A stretch of DNA of 64,000 bases from Saccharothrix tamanrassetensis (GTDB taxonomy: Bacteria; Actinomycetota; Actinomycetes; Mycobacteriales; Pseudonocardiaceae). Each line of letters begins with the position of its first letter. The first letter of the stretch is position 1. The stretch lies in the NCBI RefSeq assembly GCF_014203665.1, contig NZ_JACHJN010000013.1, forward strand, positions 62,001 to 126,000, written 5' to 3'. Below the pieces are notes generated by a model. The model was given only the letters and a program-made list of their open reading frames with translations, ran no database searches and was not told the DNA's origin. The translations under genes and the position numbers were made by a program. Below, one piece after another: positions 33,032 through 42,208 of this stretch.

Positions 33032-36000
33032 CTAAGCCCGCAGCCGCAAGCCCTTCGGGGTGGCGCGGAAGCCCGCTTCCTGGAGGATGCCGGCCAGCCG
33101 TGAGCCCAGAGCCACCTCCCCGTCCGCCCGTTGCAGGGCCAGCTGCCCGAGCCAGCCGTCGCGCACCGCGCGGCTCAGGGCCTGTGCCGCGGCGTGCAGG
33201 ACGTCGTCCTCCTCGCTGAACGACAGCAGCGAACGCCCGCCGCGTTCCACGTACAGCGCCGCCACGCCGTCCACCAGCACGGTCAACGACCCGGACTTCC
33301 GCCCCGGCCGGTGCTTGCCCTCGCCCAACGGGTCGGGCCACGGCAGCGCCGCGCCGTACGGCTGGGCCGGGTCGGTGGCGGCCAGCACCACGGCCTCCGG
33401 TGTGCCGATGTGTTCCTGGCCGGGCGGGCGGGACAGCGCGCGCAGGCGGTCGACCGCGCCGCGTGCCGCGAACTGCGCCGCGCCGAGCCCTTCGACCACG
33501 TAGCCGCGCACGACCTGGCCGGACTCCTCCATCGCCCGCAGCACCCGGTACACGCCGCTGAACCCGCCGGTCACGCGTTCGGTGTCCAGCGCGCCCCTGG
33601 TGAGCACGCCGTGCCGTTCCAGGAACGCCTCCGCCCTGGCGTGCGCGCGCCGCGTCGGGTCGGACACCGGCACCACGGCCAGCGACCAGCGCCCGGCCAC
33701 GGTCGGCGGTCCGGTGCGGCTGGGCATGTCCGGCCGGCCGGTCCGCATCCGCGCGTACCGGCCGCGCGGTGCGGTGCGGCGGGGTTTGTGCGCGGCGCCA
33801 CCGCCGGAGACCAAGGCGCGCAGCGGCGACAGCGTGTCGTTGGTGACCACGCCCGCCCACACCAGGTCCCACAGCGCACCGACGACGTCGCCGTCGGTCG
33901 TCGGACCCTGCAACGACACCCGGTCCACCAGTTGCCGGAAGAACAGCGCCCCGCCCGCCAACGCCTCCACCACGGCGGTGTGCAGCGACGACTCCGGCAT
34001 CGCCTCCGGCACCAGGTCGGGCAGCAGCAGGTCGGCCACGTCCGTCGGGGCCAGCGCGATCCAGCCGTCCCCGCCCGCCAGCGAGCCGCAGCCGGTCCAC
34101 GTCACCTCGCCGGACGCGGTCAGCTCGTCCAGCAGCGCCGGGGTGTAGCCGGGCAGCCGGGCGGGCAGCACCAGCGACTCGACGGCGCTCGCGGGCAGTG
34201 GCGCACCCGCCAGCTGCTCCACCACCGAGTACACGTCGTCCACCGTGGGCGCGCCGCGCAGCCTGCGGCCCACGCCGTGCCAGCTCGGCAGGAACCGGCC
34301 CAGTGCGGCCGGTTCGACCGGCTCCACCTCGGACCGCAGCCGCGCCAGCGACGCCCGCCGCAGCCGCCGCAGCACGTCGGCGTCGCAGTACTCGGTGTGG
34401 GTGCCGCCGGGGCGCAGCTCGCCGCGCACCAGCCGGCCGGTGGCCGCCATCCGCTCCAGCACGCCGGTCACCACCGCGACGCCCAACCCGAACCGCGCCG
34501 CGGCCTCCATCGCCGGGAACGGCCCGTGTGTTCGCGCGTACCGGGACAGCAGGTCGCCCAACGGATCCGCCACCGGCTCGGTGAACGCCTCCGGCACGCC
34601 CACCGGCAGCGCCACGCCCAGCGCGTCCCGCACCCGGCCCGCGTCCTCGATGCCGATCACCCGTTCCTCGCCCGCGATCCGCACCCGCAGCGCCCGCCGC
34701 TGCGCCACCAGCTCGGTCAGCCACTCCGGTCGGATGCCCCGGGCCGAGGCCTCCGCCTCGGACAGGTCGCCCAGGAACCGCAGCAGGTCGGCCGCGCCCT
34801 CGGCGTCGCGGGCGTGCCGGTCCGGGGCCAGCCGCTGGAGGCTGCGCTCGACCTCTTCGACGACCTCCGGGTCGAGCAGCTCCCGGATCGCCTCCGAACC
34901 CAGCAGCTCCGCCAGCAGCGCCGAGTCCAGCGACAGCGCCGCCGCCCGCCGCTCCGCCAGCGGCGCGTCCACCTCGTACAGGAACATCCCGACGTAGCCG
35001 AACAGCAGGCTGCGCGCGAACGGCGACGGCCCGGACGTCTCCACCTCCACCACGCGCACCCGCCGCGCCCGCACGTCGGACATCAGCTCACGCAGGCCGG
35101 GCACGTCGTACACGTCCTGGAGGACTTCCCGCATCGCCTCCAGCACCACCGGGAAGCTCTCGTACTTCGCCGCCACGGACAGCAGTTGCGCCGCCCGCTG
35201 CCGCTGCTGCCACAGCGGTGTCCGGCGCTTCGGGTCGCGCCGGGGCAGCAGCAGGGACCGCGCCGCGCACTCCCGGAACCGGGCCGCGAACAGCGCCGAC
35301 CCGCCCACCTCGGCGACCACCACCTGCTCGACCTCCTCCGGGTCCAGCAGCACGTCGTCGGCGCCCGCCACCACCTGCGCGCCGTCCAGGTCGACCGCGT
35401 CCGGCAGCCGCACCACGATCCCGTCGTCGGAGTGCGCCGCCTGCACCTCGATGCCGCGCCGCTCCCGCAACCGGGCCGCGATCGCCAGCGCCCACGGCGC
35501 GTTCACCTGCGCCCCGAACGGCGAGTGCACCACCAGCCGCCAGTCGCCCAGCTCGTCCCGGAACCGCTCCACCAGCACGGTCCGGTCGTTGGGCACGTGC
35601 CGGGTCGCCTCCCGCTGCTCGCCCAGGTACGCCAGCAGGTTCGACGTCGCCCACGCGTCCAGCCCCGCGTCGGCGGCCCGCCGCGCGGCGTCGGCGGGGT
35701 CCATCGTGGACACCTCGCGGAGGAACTTCCCCAGCGCCCGCCCCAGCTCCAGCGGGCGCCCCGGCGCGTCGCCCTTCCAGAACGGCATCCGCGCGGGCTG
35801 ACCGGGCGCGGGCACCACGATCACCCGGTCGTGCGTGATGTCCTCCACCCGCCACGACGAGGTGCCCAGCAGGAACGTGTCGCCCACCCGCGACTCGTAG
35901 ACCATCTCCTCGTCCAGCTCGCCCACCCGCGAGCCGGGACCGCGTTCCGACGGCGGTGTCATCACCGCGAACAGCCCGCGGTCCGGGATGGTGCCGCCGG

Positions 36001-37612
36001 AGGTCACCGCCAGCCGCTGCGACCCCGGCCGGCCGCGCAGCTCGCCGTTGACCCGGTCCCAGGTGATCCGCGGCCGCAGCTCGCCGAACTCCTCGCTCGG
36101 GTAGCGGCCCGCCAGCATGTCCAGCACCGCCTGCAGCGCCGACTCCGGCAGCGCGGCGAACGGCGCGGCCCGCCGCACCAGCCCGGCCAGCGCCTCCACC
36201 GTCCACGGCTCCATCGCCACCATGGCCACGACGTGCTGCGCCAGCACGTCCAGCGGGTTGCGCGGGTACCGCACGGCCTCGATCGCGCCGTCCCGCATCC
36301 GCTCCGCGACCACCGCGCAGGACACCAGGTCACCCCGGAACTTCGGGAACATCACCCCGCGCGACACCGCGCCCACCTGGTGCCCGGCCCGGCCGACGCG
36401 CTGCAGCCCGGACGCCACCGTCGGCGGGGCCTCGATCTGCACCACCAGGTCGACCGCGCCCATGTCGATGCCCAGCTCCAGCGACGACGTCGCCACCACG
36501 CACGGCAGCCGCCCGGACTTGAGCTCCTCCTCCACCGCGGTCCGCTGCTCGCGCGACATCGAGCCGTGGTGCGCGCGGGCCACGGTCGCCGACCGCTGGG
36601 TGGTCAGCCCCGACTGCCCGATCGCCTCGGCCGGGAACCGCTCCGGCTCCGGCGCCTCCTCGGCAGCCTCCTCGGCCAGCTCGTTGAGCCGGGCGGTGAG
36701 CCGTTCGGCCAGCCGGCGCGAGTTGGCGAACACGATCGTGGAGCGGTGCTCCCGGACCAGCTCCAGCACCCGCTGCTCGACCGACGGCCAGATCGAGGAC
36801 CGCTGCTCCGCGCCCGACGCCGGGCCGGACACCTCGCCGGTCGGCTCGCCGAGCGTGGACATGTCCTCGACCGGCACCTCCACCCGCACCTCGATGGTCT
36901 TCGCGGTCTTCGGCTGCACGACCTTCACCGGACGCCCACCGGCCAGGAACGCGCTCACCTCCTCCACCGGCCGGACCGTGGCCGACAGCCCGATGCGCTG
37001 GGCGGGGCGCCCCGCGGGTCCGCCGTCGAGCAGCGAATCCAGCCGTTCGAGGGACAGCGCGAGGTGCGCGCCGCGCTTCGTGCCCGCGACCGCGTGCACC
37101 TCGTCGATGATCACCGTCTCCACGCCGCGCAGCGACTCGCGCGCCGACGAGGTGAGGATCAGGAACAGCGACTCCGGGGTGGTCACCAGCACGTCCGGCG
37201 GCCGGCGGGCGAACGCGCGCCGCTCGTCCGCCGGGGTGTCGCCGGTCCTCATGCCGACCGTGATCTGCGGTTCGGGCAGGGACAGCCGGTGCGCGGCCTG
37301 CCGGATGCCCGCCAAGGGCGCTCGGAGGTTGCGCTCCACGTCCACGGCCAGGGCTTTCAGCGGCGAGACGTAGAGCACCCGGCAGCGGTGCCTGGGATCG
37401 TCCGGCGGAGGGCTCGACGCCAGCTTGTCCAACGCCCAGAGGAACGCGGCCAGCGTCTTGCCCGAGCCGGTCGGCGCGATGACGAGGGCGTGCTCGCCCG
37501 CGGCCGCCGCCTCCCACGCGCCGGCCTGCGCCGCCGTGGGCGCGGCGAAGGCCCCGGCGAACCACTGCCGGGTCGCGGAGGAGAAAGCGGCCAGGACATC
37601 CATGCCGTCCAT
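33032..37612 (-). CDS. lhr: Large Lhr-like ATP-dependent helicase
   Basis: 1526 residues, the largest gene here. An SF2 helicase core with Walker A APTGSGKT at 46-53, DEVH Walker B in TVIIDEVHAVAGTKRG, and QRVGRAGHQ motif VI in the second RecA domain, followed by a winged-helix domain and a long C-terminal region typical of actinobacterial Lhr (mycobacterial Lhr about 1500 residues). Lhr translocates 3'-5' on single-stranded DNA and unwinds RNA:DNA hybrids; in mycobacteria it is induced by mitomycin C. No LexA box was found upstream here. The second ATG (37603) is a possible start. Confidence 0.95.
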   Translation of the reverse strand: MDGMDVLAAFSSATRQWFAGAFAAPTAAQAGAWEAAAAGEHALVIAPTGSGKTLAAFLWALDKLASSPPPDDPRHRCRVLYVSPLKALAVDVERNLRAPLAGIRQAAHRLSLPEPQITVGMRTGDTPADERRAFARRPPDVLVTTPESLFLILTSSARESLRGVETVIIDEVHAVAGTKRGAHLALSLERLDSLLDGGPAGRPAQRIGLSATVRPVEEVSAFLAGGRPVKVVQPKTAKTIEVRVEVPVEDMSTLGEPTGEVSGPASGAEQRSSIWPSVEQRVLELVREHRSTIVFANSRRLAERLTARLNELAEEAAEEAPEPERFPAEAIGQSGLTTQRSATVARAHHGSMSREQRTAVEEELKSGRLPCVVATSSLELGIDMGAVDLVVQIEAPPTVASGLQRVGRAGHQVGAVSRGVMFPKFRGDLVSCAVVAERMRDGAIEAVRYPRNPLDVLAQHVVAMVAMEPWTVEALAGLVRRAAPFAALPESALQAVLDMLAGRYPSEEFGELRPRITWDRVNGELRGRPGSQRLAVTSGGTIPDRGLFAVMTPPSERGPGSRVGELDEEMVYESRVGDTFLLGTSSWRVEDITHDRVIVVPAPGQPARMPFWKGDAPGRPLELGRALGKFLREVSTMDPADAARRAADAGLDAWATSNLLAYLGEQREATRHVPNDRTVLVERFRDELGDWRLVVHSPFGAQVNAPWALAIAARLRERRGIEVQAAHSDDGIVVRLPDAVDLDGAQVVAGADDVLLDPEEVEQVVVAEVGGSALFAARFRECAARSLLLPRRDPKRRTPLWQQRQRAAQLLSVAAKYESFPVVLEAMREVLQDVYDVPGLRELMSDVRARRVRVVEVETSGPSPFARSLLFGYVGMFLYEVDAPLAERRAAALSLDSALLAELLGSEAIRELLDPEVVEEVERSLQRLAPDRHARDAEGAADLLRFLGDLSEAEASARGIRPEWLTELVAQRRALRVRIAGEERVIGIEDAGRVRDALGVALPVGVPEAFTEPVADPLGDLLSRYARTHGPFPAMEAAARFGLGVAVVTGVLERMAATGRLVRGELRPGGTHTEYCDADVLRRLRRASLARLRSEVEPVEPAALGRFLPSWHGVGRRLRGAPTVDDVYSVVEQLAGAPLPASAVESLVLPARLPGYTPALLDELTASGEVTWTGCGSLAGGDGWIALAPTDVADLLLPDLVPEAMPESSLHTAVVEALAGGALFFRQLVDRVSLQGPTTDGDVVGALWDLVWAGVVTNDTLSPLRALVSGGGAAHKPRRTAPRGRYARMRTGRPDMPSRTGPPTVAGRWSLAVVPVSDPTRRAHARAEAFLERHGVLTRGALDTERVTGGFSGVYRVLRAMEESGQVVRGYVVEGLGAAQFAARGAVDRLRALSRPPGQEHIGTPEAVVLAATDPAQPYGAALPWPDPLGEGKHRPGRKSGSLTVLVDGVAALYVERGGRSLLSFSEEDDVLHAAAQALSRAVRDGWLGQLALQRADGEVALGSRLAGILQEAGFRATPKGLRLRA

Positions 37613-37679
37613 ACTGACCCAGGGGTACGACAGTGTCTGATTGCCGCTGCTTCGCAGGCGGCGGCTTGGTCGCCTGGAA

Positions 37680-37752
37680 GTCGGTGGTTCGCACCCCGTT
37701 TTCCGTCGATCGAAGGGCGTGATCGACGGAAAACGGGGTGCGAACCACCGAC
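37680..37752. repeat. Perfect 32-bp inverted repeat with a 9-nt loop
   Basis: Arms 37680-37711 and 37721-37752 are exact complements over 32 bp, around the loop GAAGGGCGT. Such length is far beyond an intrinsic terminator and suggests a palindromic mobile element remnant or a long RNA hairpin. Confidence 0.92.
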
Positions 37753-37782
37753 GCGACCTCGCGGTGGGGCCGCGTCGGTGGG

Positions 37783-37935
37783 TTAGGTGGGAGGGATGAG
37801 GTGAGGGGTTAGGTCGGAGGGGTGGGGGTGTGAGGTGTGAGGGGTTGGGCCGGAGGGGTGGGAGGTGGGTGGGGTCGAGAGGGTGTGAGGGGGTGTGGGG
37901 TGTGTAGTGCGGACACGGTCTCGTGGGGGAGGGGG
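37783..37935 (+). repeat. G-rich degenerate repeats with G-quadruplex potential
   Basis: Two units of about 44 bp contain GAGGGGTTAGGTCGGAGGGG and GAGGGGTTGGGCCGGAGGGG, and many G3-G5 runs follow. The tract ends about 35 bp before the Hsp70-like gene start. Confidence 0.7.
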
Positions 37936-37971
37936 CTGTGACAGGATCACCCCGGTTCGGAGAGCTAAGGG

Positions 37972-39882
37972 GTGGTCGTGCGCGTCCTGTCCGTTGACCT
38001 GGGCACTTCCAACACCGTCGCGGTGCTCGCGGCGCACGGCAGGCCGCCCAGGGTCGTCGAGGTGGACGGGTCGGCCACCATGCCCTCGGCCGTGTACTGC
38101 GAAGAGGACGGCTCGCTGGTGGTCGGCCGGGACGCCGAGCGCCGCGCCCGGCTGGACCCGTCGCGGTTCGAGCCCAACCCCAAGCGCCGGGTGGACGACG
38201 GCGCCCTGCTGCTCGGCGACAACGTCGTCCCGGTCGCCGACGCGCTGGCCGCCGTGCTGCGCCGCGTGCTGGAGGAGACCACCCGCCAGCTGGGCGGCGA
38301 GCCGCTGGACGAGATCCGCCTCACCCACCCCGCCCAGTGGGGCCCGACCCGCCGCAACGTGCTGCTGTCCGCCGCCCGGCTCGCGGGCGTGGACAAGGAC
38401 ATCGTGCTGGTGCCCGAGCCGGTCGCGGCGGCGTCGCACTACGCCTCGCTGTCGGTGGGCCAGGCGCTGGCCGTGTACGACCTGGGCGCGGGCACGTTCG
38501 ACGTGGCCATCGTCGGCGCGACCCAGAACGGCTTCACCGTGCTCGCCGAGGACGGTCTGCAAGACCTGGGCGGCCTGGACGTGGACCAAGCCCTCCTGGA
38601 ACACGTCGGACGCCAGGTGTCGCACCGCGACCCGGCGGTCTGGCAGCGGCTGCTGCGTCCCGAGTCGACGGCCGACCGACGCGCCCGGCGCGCGCTCCAG
38701 GAGGACGTGAGGGCGGCCAAGGAGTCGCTGTCCCGGCACGCGCACACCGAGGTGCCGATGCCCGAGCCGTTCGAGGACGTGCTGGTCAACCGCTCCGACC
38801 TGGAGGCGCTGGTCCGCCCCAGCATGCTGCGCAGCGTGGAGCTGCTGGCGTCCACGATCCGCTCCACCGGTCTCGCGCCGAACCAGCTCGCGGGCATCTA
38901 CCTGGTCGGCGGTTCGAGCCGGATCCCGCTGGTGGCGACCATGATCGCCGAGCAGGTGCGGGTGGTGCCGACGAGCCTGGACCAGCCGGAGACGGCGGTG
39001 GCGCTGGGCGCGCACCACGTGCCCAAGGACGGCGTGACGCCGCGCACCAAGGAGCCGCTGAAGGTCTCCAAAGAGCCGGCGACGGTGATCACCAAGCCGG
39101 TGACCGGGCCGAACCCCGTGCAGAACCCGGCCATGAGCGGTCCGTACCAGGTGACCAACCCGGCGGTCAGTGGGCCGTATCAGGTCAACAACCCCGCGGT
39201 GAGCGGTCCGTACCAGGTGACCAACCCGGCGGTGAGCGGGCCGTATCAGGTCAACTACCCGCAGACCGGGCCGCAGCAGTTCAACTTCCCGAACGTCACC
39301 CCGCGCACGCAGCAGCCGCAGAAGAAGAAGCCCAACAAGAACGTCCTCATCGCGGTGGGCGCGGCCGTCGTGGTCGTGCTGGCCGTGGTGGGCGGCATCT
39401 TCGCGTTCGGCGGCCAGGGCGTGCCCACCGCGCAGGACTGCAAGAACGAGACCGAGAAGGACGCCCAAGGCTTCACGCAGTGCCTGCGTCAGCTCGCGGG
39501 CAAGATCCCGGACGGCAACACGTGCAAGGCGGGCGGCTCGGCCGGTGTGTCGGGCATCAGCGCCATCAAGGGCACCGTGGTGAGCTGTTCGGTCAAGGAC
39601 GACTACTCGGTCCAGTACATCCTCACCGACACCGTCACGGGCGCCCAGCAGGGCGCGGACGCCGTGGTGCGCTCGCTCAAGGCGGACATGGTGGAGGCCG
39701 AGTGGGCGGGCAACGGCTTCAAGGGCAAGTACCGGGCCGCTGCGGACGGCGGGGTGGGGCTGCTCGCGTTCACCGCCGACGAACGGCCGCTGCTGGGCAT
39801 CGTGACCAAGAGCGGCGGCGGTGACCTGACCGCCGACTCGGTCGCGGACTTCTTCGAGAACGTCGTCCAGCCGGGCACCTGA
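37972..39882 (+). CDS. Membrane-anchored Hsp70-like ATPase with an extracytoplasmic domain
   Basis: 636 residues from GTG 37972 (GTG 37978 also possible). Residues 4-350 are an actin/Hsp70 ATPase: DLGTSNT at 10-16, DLGAGTFD at 170-177, VGGSSRIP at 312-319. The usual substrate-binding domain of DnaK is absent. Instead come a Thr/Pro/Lys linker, four 11-residue repeats NPAxSGPYQV(T/N) at 385-428, a KKKPNK cluster, a membrane helix at about 457-480 and a C-terminal domain (481-636) with three cysteines or more and DUF-like character, presumably outside. It may sense or transmit a signal across the membrane rather than fold proteins. Confidence 0.88.
   Translation: MVVRVLSVDLGTSNTVAVLAAHGRPPRVVEVDGSATMPSAVYCEEDGSLVVGRDAERRARLDPSRFEPNPKRRVDDGALLLGDNVVPVADALAAVLRRVLEETTRQLGGEPLDEIRLTHPAQWGPTRRNVLLSAARLAGVDKDIVLVPEPVAAASHYASLSVGQALAVYDLGAGTFDVAIVGATQNGFTVLAEDGLQDLGGLDVDQALLEHVGRQVSHRDPAVWQRLLRPESTADRRARRALQEDVRAAKESLSRHAHTEVPMPEPFEDVLVNRSDLEALVRPSMLRSVELLASTIRSTGLAPNQLAGIYLVGGSSRIPLVATMIAEQVRVVPTSLDQPETAVALGAHHVPKDGVTPRTKEPLKVSKEPATVITKPVTGPNPVQNPAMSGPYQVTNPAVSGPYQVNNPAVSGPYQVTNPAVSGPYQVNYPQTGPQQFNFPNVTPRTQQPQKKKPNKNVLIAVGAAVVVVLAVVGGIFAFGGQGVPTAQDCKNETEKDAQGFTQCLRQLAGKIPDGNTCKAGGSAGVSGISAIKGTVVSCSVKDDYSVQYILTDTVTGAQQGADAVVRSLKADMVEAEWAGNGFKGKYRAAADGGVGLLAFTADERPLLGIVTKSGGGDLTADSVADFFENVVQPGT
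39124..39255 (+). repeat. Four 33-bp repeats encoding NPAxSGPYQV
   Basis: Four in-frame 33-bp units lie end to end. Units 1/3 and 2/4 are more alike, so the array is a doubled 66-bp pair, which points to recent duplication. Confidence 0.9.
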
Positions 39883-39925
39883 CCCGGACGGAGGCTGTGC
39901 CTGGGCCATTCGGCCTGGCACGATC

Positions 39926-41173
39926 ATGATCATGACCACGGTCGAGGTGGTGCAGCGCAAGGTCCTCCGCGTGCTCGTGGCCGGCCAGGTGCTGGGCGCG
40001 GCGGGCGTGACCACCGGCCTGGCGGTCTCCACCCTGATCGCGGCGGCGCTGTCCGGCTCGGACGCGGTGGGCGGGCTCGCGCAGACCGGCGCGGTGCTCG
40101 GGGCGGCGCTGTTCGCGCTGCCCACGGCACGGCTCGCCGCCCGCCGGGGACGCCGCCCGGCGCTGGTGCTGGGCTACGGGGCGGGCGCGGCCGGCGCGGC
40201 GGTCGCGGCGTGTGCCGTGGTGCTCGGCTCGTGGCAGGTGCTGCTGGCCGCGCTGGTCCTGTTCGGGGCCGCGAGCAGCGCGAACCTCGCCGCCCGCTAC
40301 GCCGGGACGGACCTGGCGCACCCGCAGCGGCGGGCCCGTTCGCTGGCGGTCGTGGTGTGGTCGGCGACGATCGGCGCGGTCGCCGGGCCGAACCTGGCGG
40401 ACCCGGCCGGTCGGATCGCCGCGCGGCTCGGCCTGCCGGTCGGCGCGGGTCCGTACCTGATGGCGGCGGTGCTGTTCGGGCTGGCCGCGCTGACTGTGCT
40501 GCGCTTCCTGCGCCCGGACCCGTTGACGGTCGTGCAGTCGGCCGCCCCGGTGGCGCCCGCGCATTGCGCCGGGGGAGTGGGTGACACGCGTGGCTCCGGC
40601 GCGGTGTGGCGCGCGCTGCCCGCCGGCGGGAAGCTCGCGTTGGGCGGCATCACGTTGTGCCACACGGCGATGGTGGGGCTCATGTCGATGACCCCGGTGC
40701 ACATGGACCACGCCGGGGCGTCGCTGCGGGTCGTGGGTGTGGTGATCAGCCTGCACGTGGCCGCGATGTACGCGGCCAGCCCGTTGTTCGGGTGGATGGC
40801 GGACCGGTTGGGCCGGGTGCCCGTGCTGGCCATCGGCTCGGCGCTGGTGGTGGCCGCGTCCGGCATCGCGGGTATGGCCCCCTCGCACGACGCGCCGCAG
40901 CTCGCGGCGGGTCTGGCGCTGCTGGGTCTCGGCTGGTCGGCGGGCCTGGTGGCGGGGTCCGCGCTGCTCACCGAGTCGGTCGCGACGGCGGACCGGCCGG
41001 CCGCGCAGGGCCTGTCGGACCTGTGCATGAACATCGGCGGTGCGGCGGGCGGTGTCGCGGCGGGCGTAGTGGTGACCGTGTGGTCCTACGCCGCGCTGGG
41101 GCTGCTCGTCGGGTTCACGGCGTTGCCGCTGCTCGTGGCGTGCCTGTTCATGTCGTTGCAGCGGGTGCGCTGA
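39926..41173 (+). CDS. MFS transporter
   Basis: 415 residues with about 12 hydrophobic helices. The loop after TM2 has ARLAARRGRRPALV, the MFS signature RxxRR form, and a second copy ADRLGRVPVLAI follows in the second half. Histidine- and methionine-rich patches occur around CHTAMVGLMSMTPVHMDHAG in TM7-8. The substrate is unknown. ATG 39926 or ATG 39932 (MTTVEV) is the start. It is 43 bp after the Hsp70-like gene on the same strand. Confidence 0.88.
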   Translation: MIMTTVEVVQRKVLRVLVAGQVLGAAGVTTGLAVSTLIAAALSGSDAVGGLAQTGAVLGAALFALPTARLAARRGRRPALVLGYGAGAAGAAVAACAVVLGSWQVLLAALVLFGAASSANLAARYAGTDLAHPQRRARSLAVVVWSATIGAVAGPNLADPAGRIAARLGLPVGAGPYLMAAVLFGLAALTVLRFLRPDPLTVVQSAAPVAPAHCAGGVGDTRGSGAVWRALPAGGKLALGGITLCHTAMVGLMSMTPVHMDHAGASLRVVGVVISLHVAAMYAASPLFGWMADRLGRVPVLAIGSALVVAASGIAGMAPSHDAPQLAAGLALLGLGWSAGLVAGSALLTESVATADRPAAQGLSDLCMNIGGAAGGVAAGVVVTVWSYAALGLLVGFTALPLLVACLFMSLQRVR

Positions 41174-41290
41174 TCAGCGCTTGCGGTGGTGGTACCACCA
41201 GGCGCGGATGCCGACCACGAGAGCGGCGACCAGGCCGGCGATGATCGCGACCTGGCCGAGTGGCGACGACAGGCCCGTTGGGTCATCCAT
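41174..41290 (-). CDS. 38-residue single-helix membrane protein overlapping the lysR gene end
   Basis: MDDPTGLSSPLG, then a hydrophobic helix (QVAIIAGLVAALVVGIR) and a basic tail AWWYHHRKR. The ATG at 41290 overlaps the LysR stop by 8 nt, so translation could be coupled by re-initiation. The topology (acidic N-term, basic C-term) is clear from the sequence. No family is recognised. It is convergent and adjoins the MFS stop by one base. Confidence 0.6.
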   Translation of the reverse strand: MDDPTGLSSPLGQVAIIAGLVAALVVGIRAWWYHHRKR

Positions 41291-42137
41291 GGTTCGAGGT
41301 TAGCGCCGCTGCGGCGAGTTCGCGGACACGGCTTGTCTCGCCCGCAGTGCGCCAGACGAGGCCCCAGACGATCTCCGGTGCGTCCCGCAGCGGCAGGAAC
41401 GTGACTCTCGGACGCGAGAAGTAGCCGATCGCGTGCGCGCCCAACGGGCACACGCCTTCGCCGTTCGCGATCACGGTCATGAGCTCTTGGAACGTCGTAA
41501 GGGTGCGTCCGCGCTCGATGGGACGACCCGAAGGCGTCGTGTCACGCCAGTAGGCGGCGCGGAAGACCGTGTCGCGCGCCAGGTCCTCCATCGTCACGTG
41601 GCCCTGCCTGGTGAACGGGTGTGTGTCGGCCACGGCCAGCACCATCGGTTCGCGCAACACCGCCGGACCGGCCGTCAGGTCGGGCTCGTCCACCGGGAAC
41701 AGCGTCACCAGCACGTCCACCTCGTCCTCCCTGAGCAGCGCGAACGGGTCCACGAAGGCGGCTTCGCGGACGCGCACCTCGCTATCGGGGTGACGGCTCC
41801 GGTAACGGTCCAGGACGTCCGTGATGAGGTCGGCGACGGCCGGGGCGGCGAACCCGATCCGGAGCAGTCCGGTGCCTCTGCCCGCGGCGATGGCGCGTTC
41901 GACGCCTTCCACGATGCGCTGGTAGGCGGGGGCGATGTCGTCCCGGAGCCGTCGGCCGATCGGGGTGAGGGCGACGCGGCGGCTGGTGCGTTCGAACAGG
42001 GGCGCGCCGATGCGGCGTTCCAGCTGCCTGACGGTCTGGCTGACGCGCGCCTGCGACACGTGCAGGCGCTCGGCGGTGCGGCTGAAGTGCAACTCCTCGG
42101 CCAAGGCCAGGAAGATCTCGATGTCCCGCCGTTCCAT
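41283..42137 (-). CDS. LysR family transcriptional regulator
   Basis: 284 residues. N-terminal winged helix (MERRDIEIFLALAEELHFSRTAERLHVSQARVSQTVRQLERRIGAPLF) at 1-60 and a periplasmic-binding-like effector domain after it. Divergent from the cupin gene with 71 bp between starts; a palindrome at 42150-42164 lies in that space and fits a LysR operator. The effector is unknown. LysR proteins usually control the divergent gene. Confidence 0.92.
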   Translation of the reverse strand: MERRDIEIFLALAEELHFSRTAERLHVSQARVSQTVRQLERRIGAPLFERTSRRVALTPIGRRLRDDIAPAYQRIVEGVERAIAAGRGTGLLRIGFAAPAVADLITDVLDRYRSRHPDSEVRVREAAFVDPFALLREDEVDVLVTLFPVDEPDLTAGPAVLREPMVLAVADTHPFTRQGHVTMEDLARDTVFRAAYWRDTTPSGRPIERGRTLTTFQELMTVIANGEGVCPLGAHAIGYFSRPRVTFLPLRDAPEIVWGLVWRTAGETSRVRELAAAALTSNHG

Positions 42138-42149
42138 AACGCACAGGTT

Positions 42150-42164
42150 ATCGTTCGATACGAT
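42150..42164. promoter_or_regulatory. LysR-type operator candidate
   Basis: ATCGTTCGATACGAT is a 5-bp inverted repeat (ATCGT/ACGAT) around TCGAT. It lies between the divergent lysR and cupin genes, where LysR-type proteins bind. Confidence 0.5.
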
Positions 42165-42208
42165 CTCCGTCGTTGTTGGGCGCGCTGATCCGAGCGATCG
42201 TCTTACTC

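Larger units (their letters stand above)
37613..37971. other. 359-bp gene-free stretch with a large hairpin and a G-rich tract
   Basis: Nothing with coding character is seen. The left part holds a perfect 32-bp inverted repeat (37680-37752) and the right part a purine-rich GT/GA tract (37783-37935). It separates the divergent lhr and Hsp70-like genes. Confidence 0.75.

Noticed and set aside
37680..37700. A tRNA T-arm-like GGTTCGCACCCC string in the left arm of the 32-bp inverted repeat
   Set aside because: No acceptor, D- or anticodon stem is found nearby, so it is not a tRNA gene.
33131..37786. A 1551-codon open frame on the plus strand opposite lhr
   Set aside because: It is the antisense shadow of the high-GC lhr gene: very Arg/Pro/His-rich with no domain, while the minus frame reads as a complete helicase.
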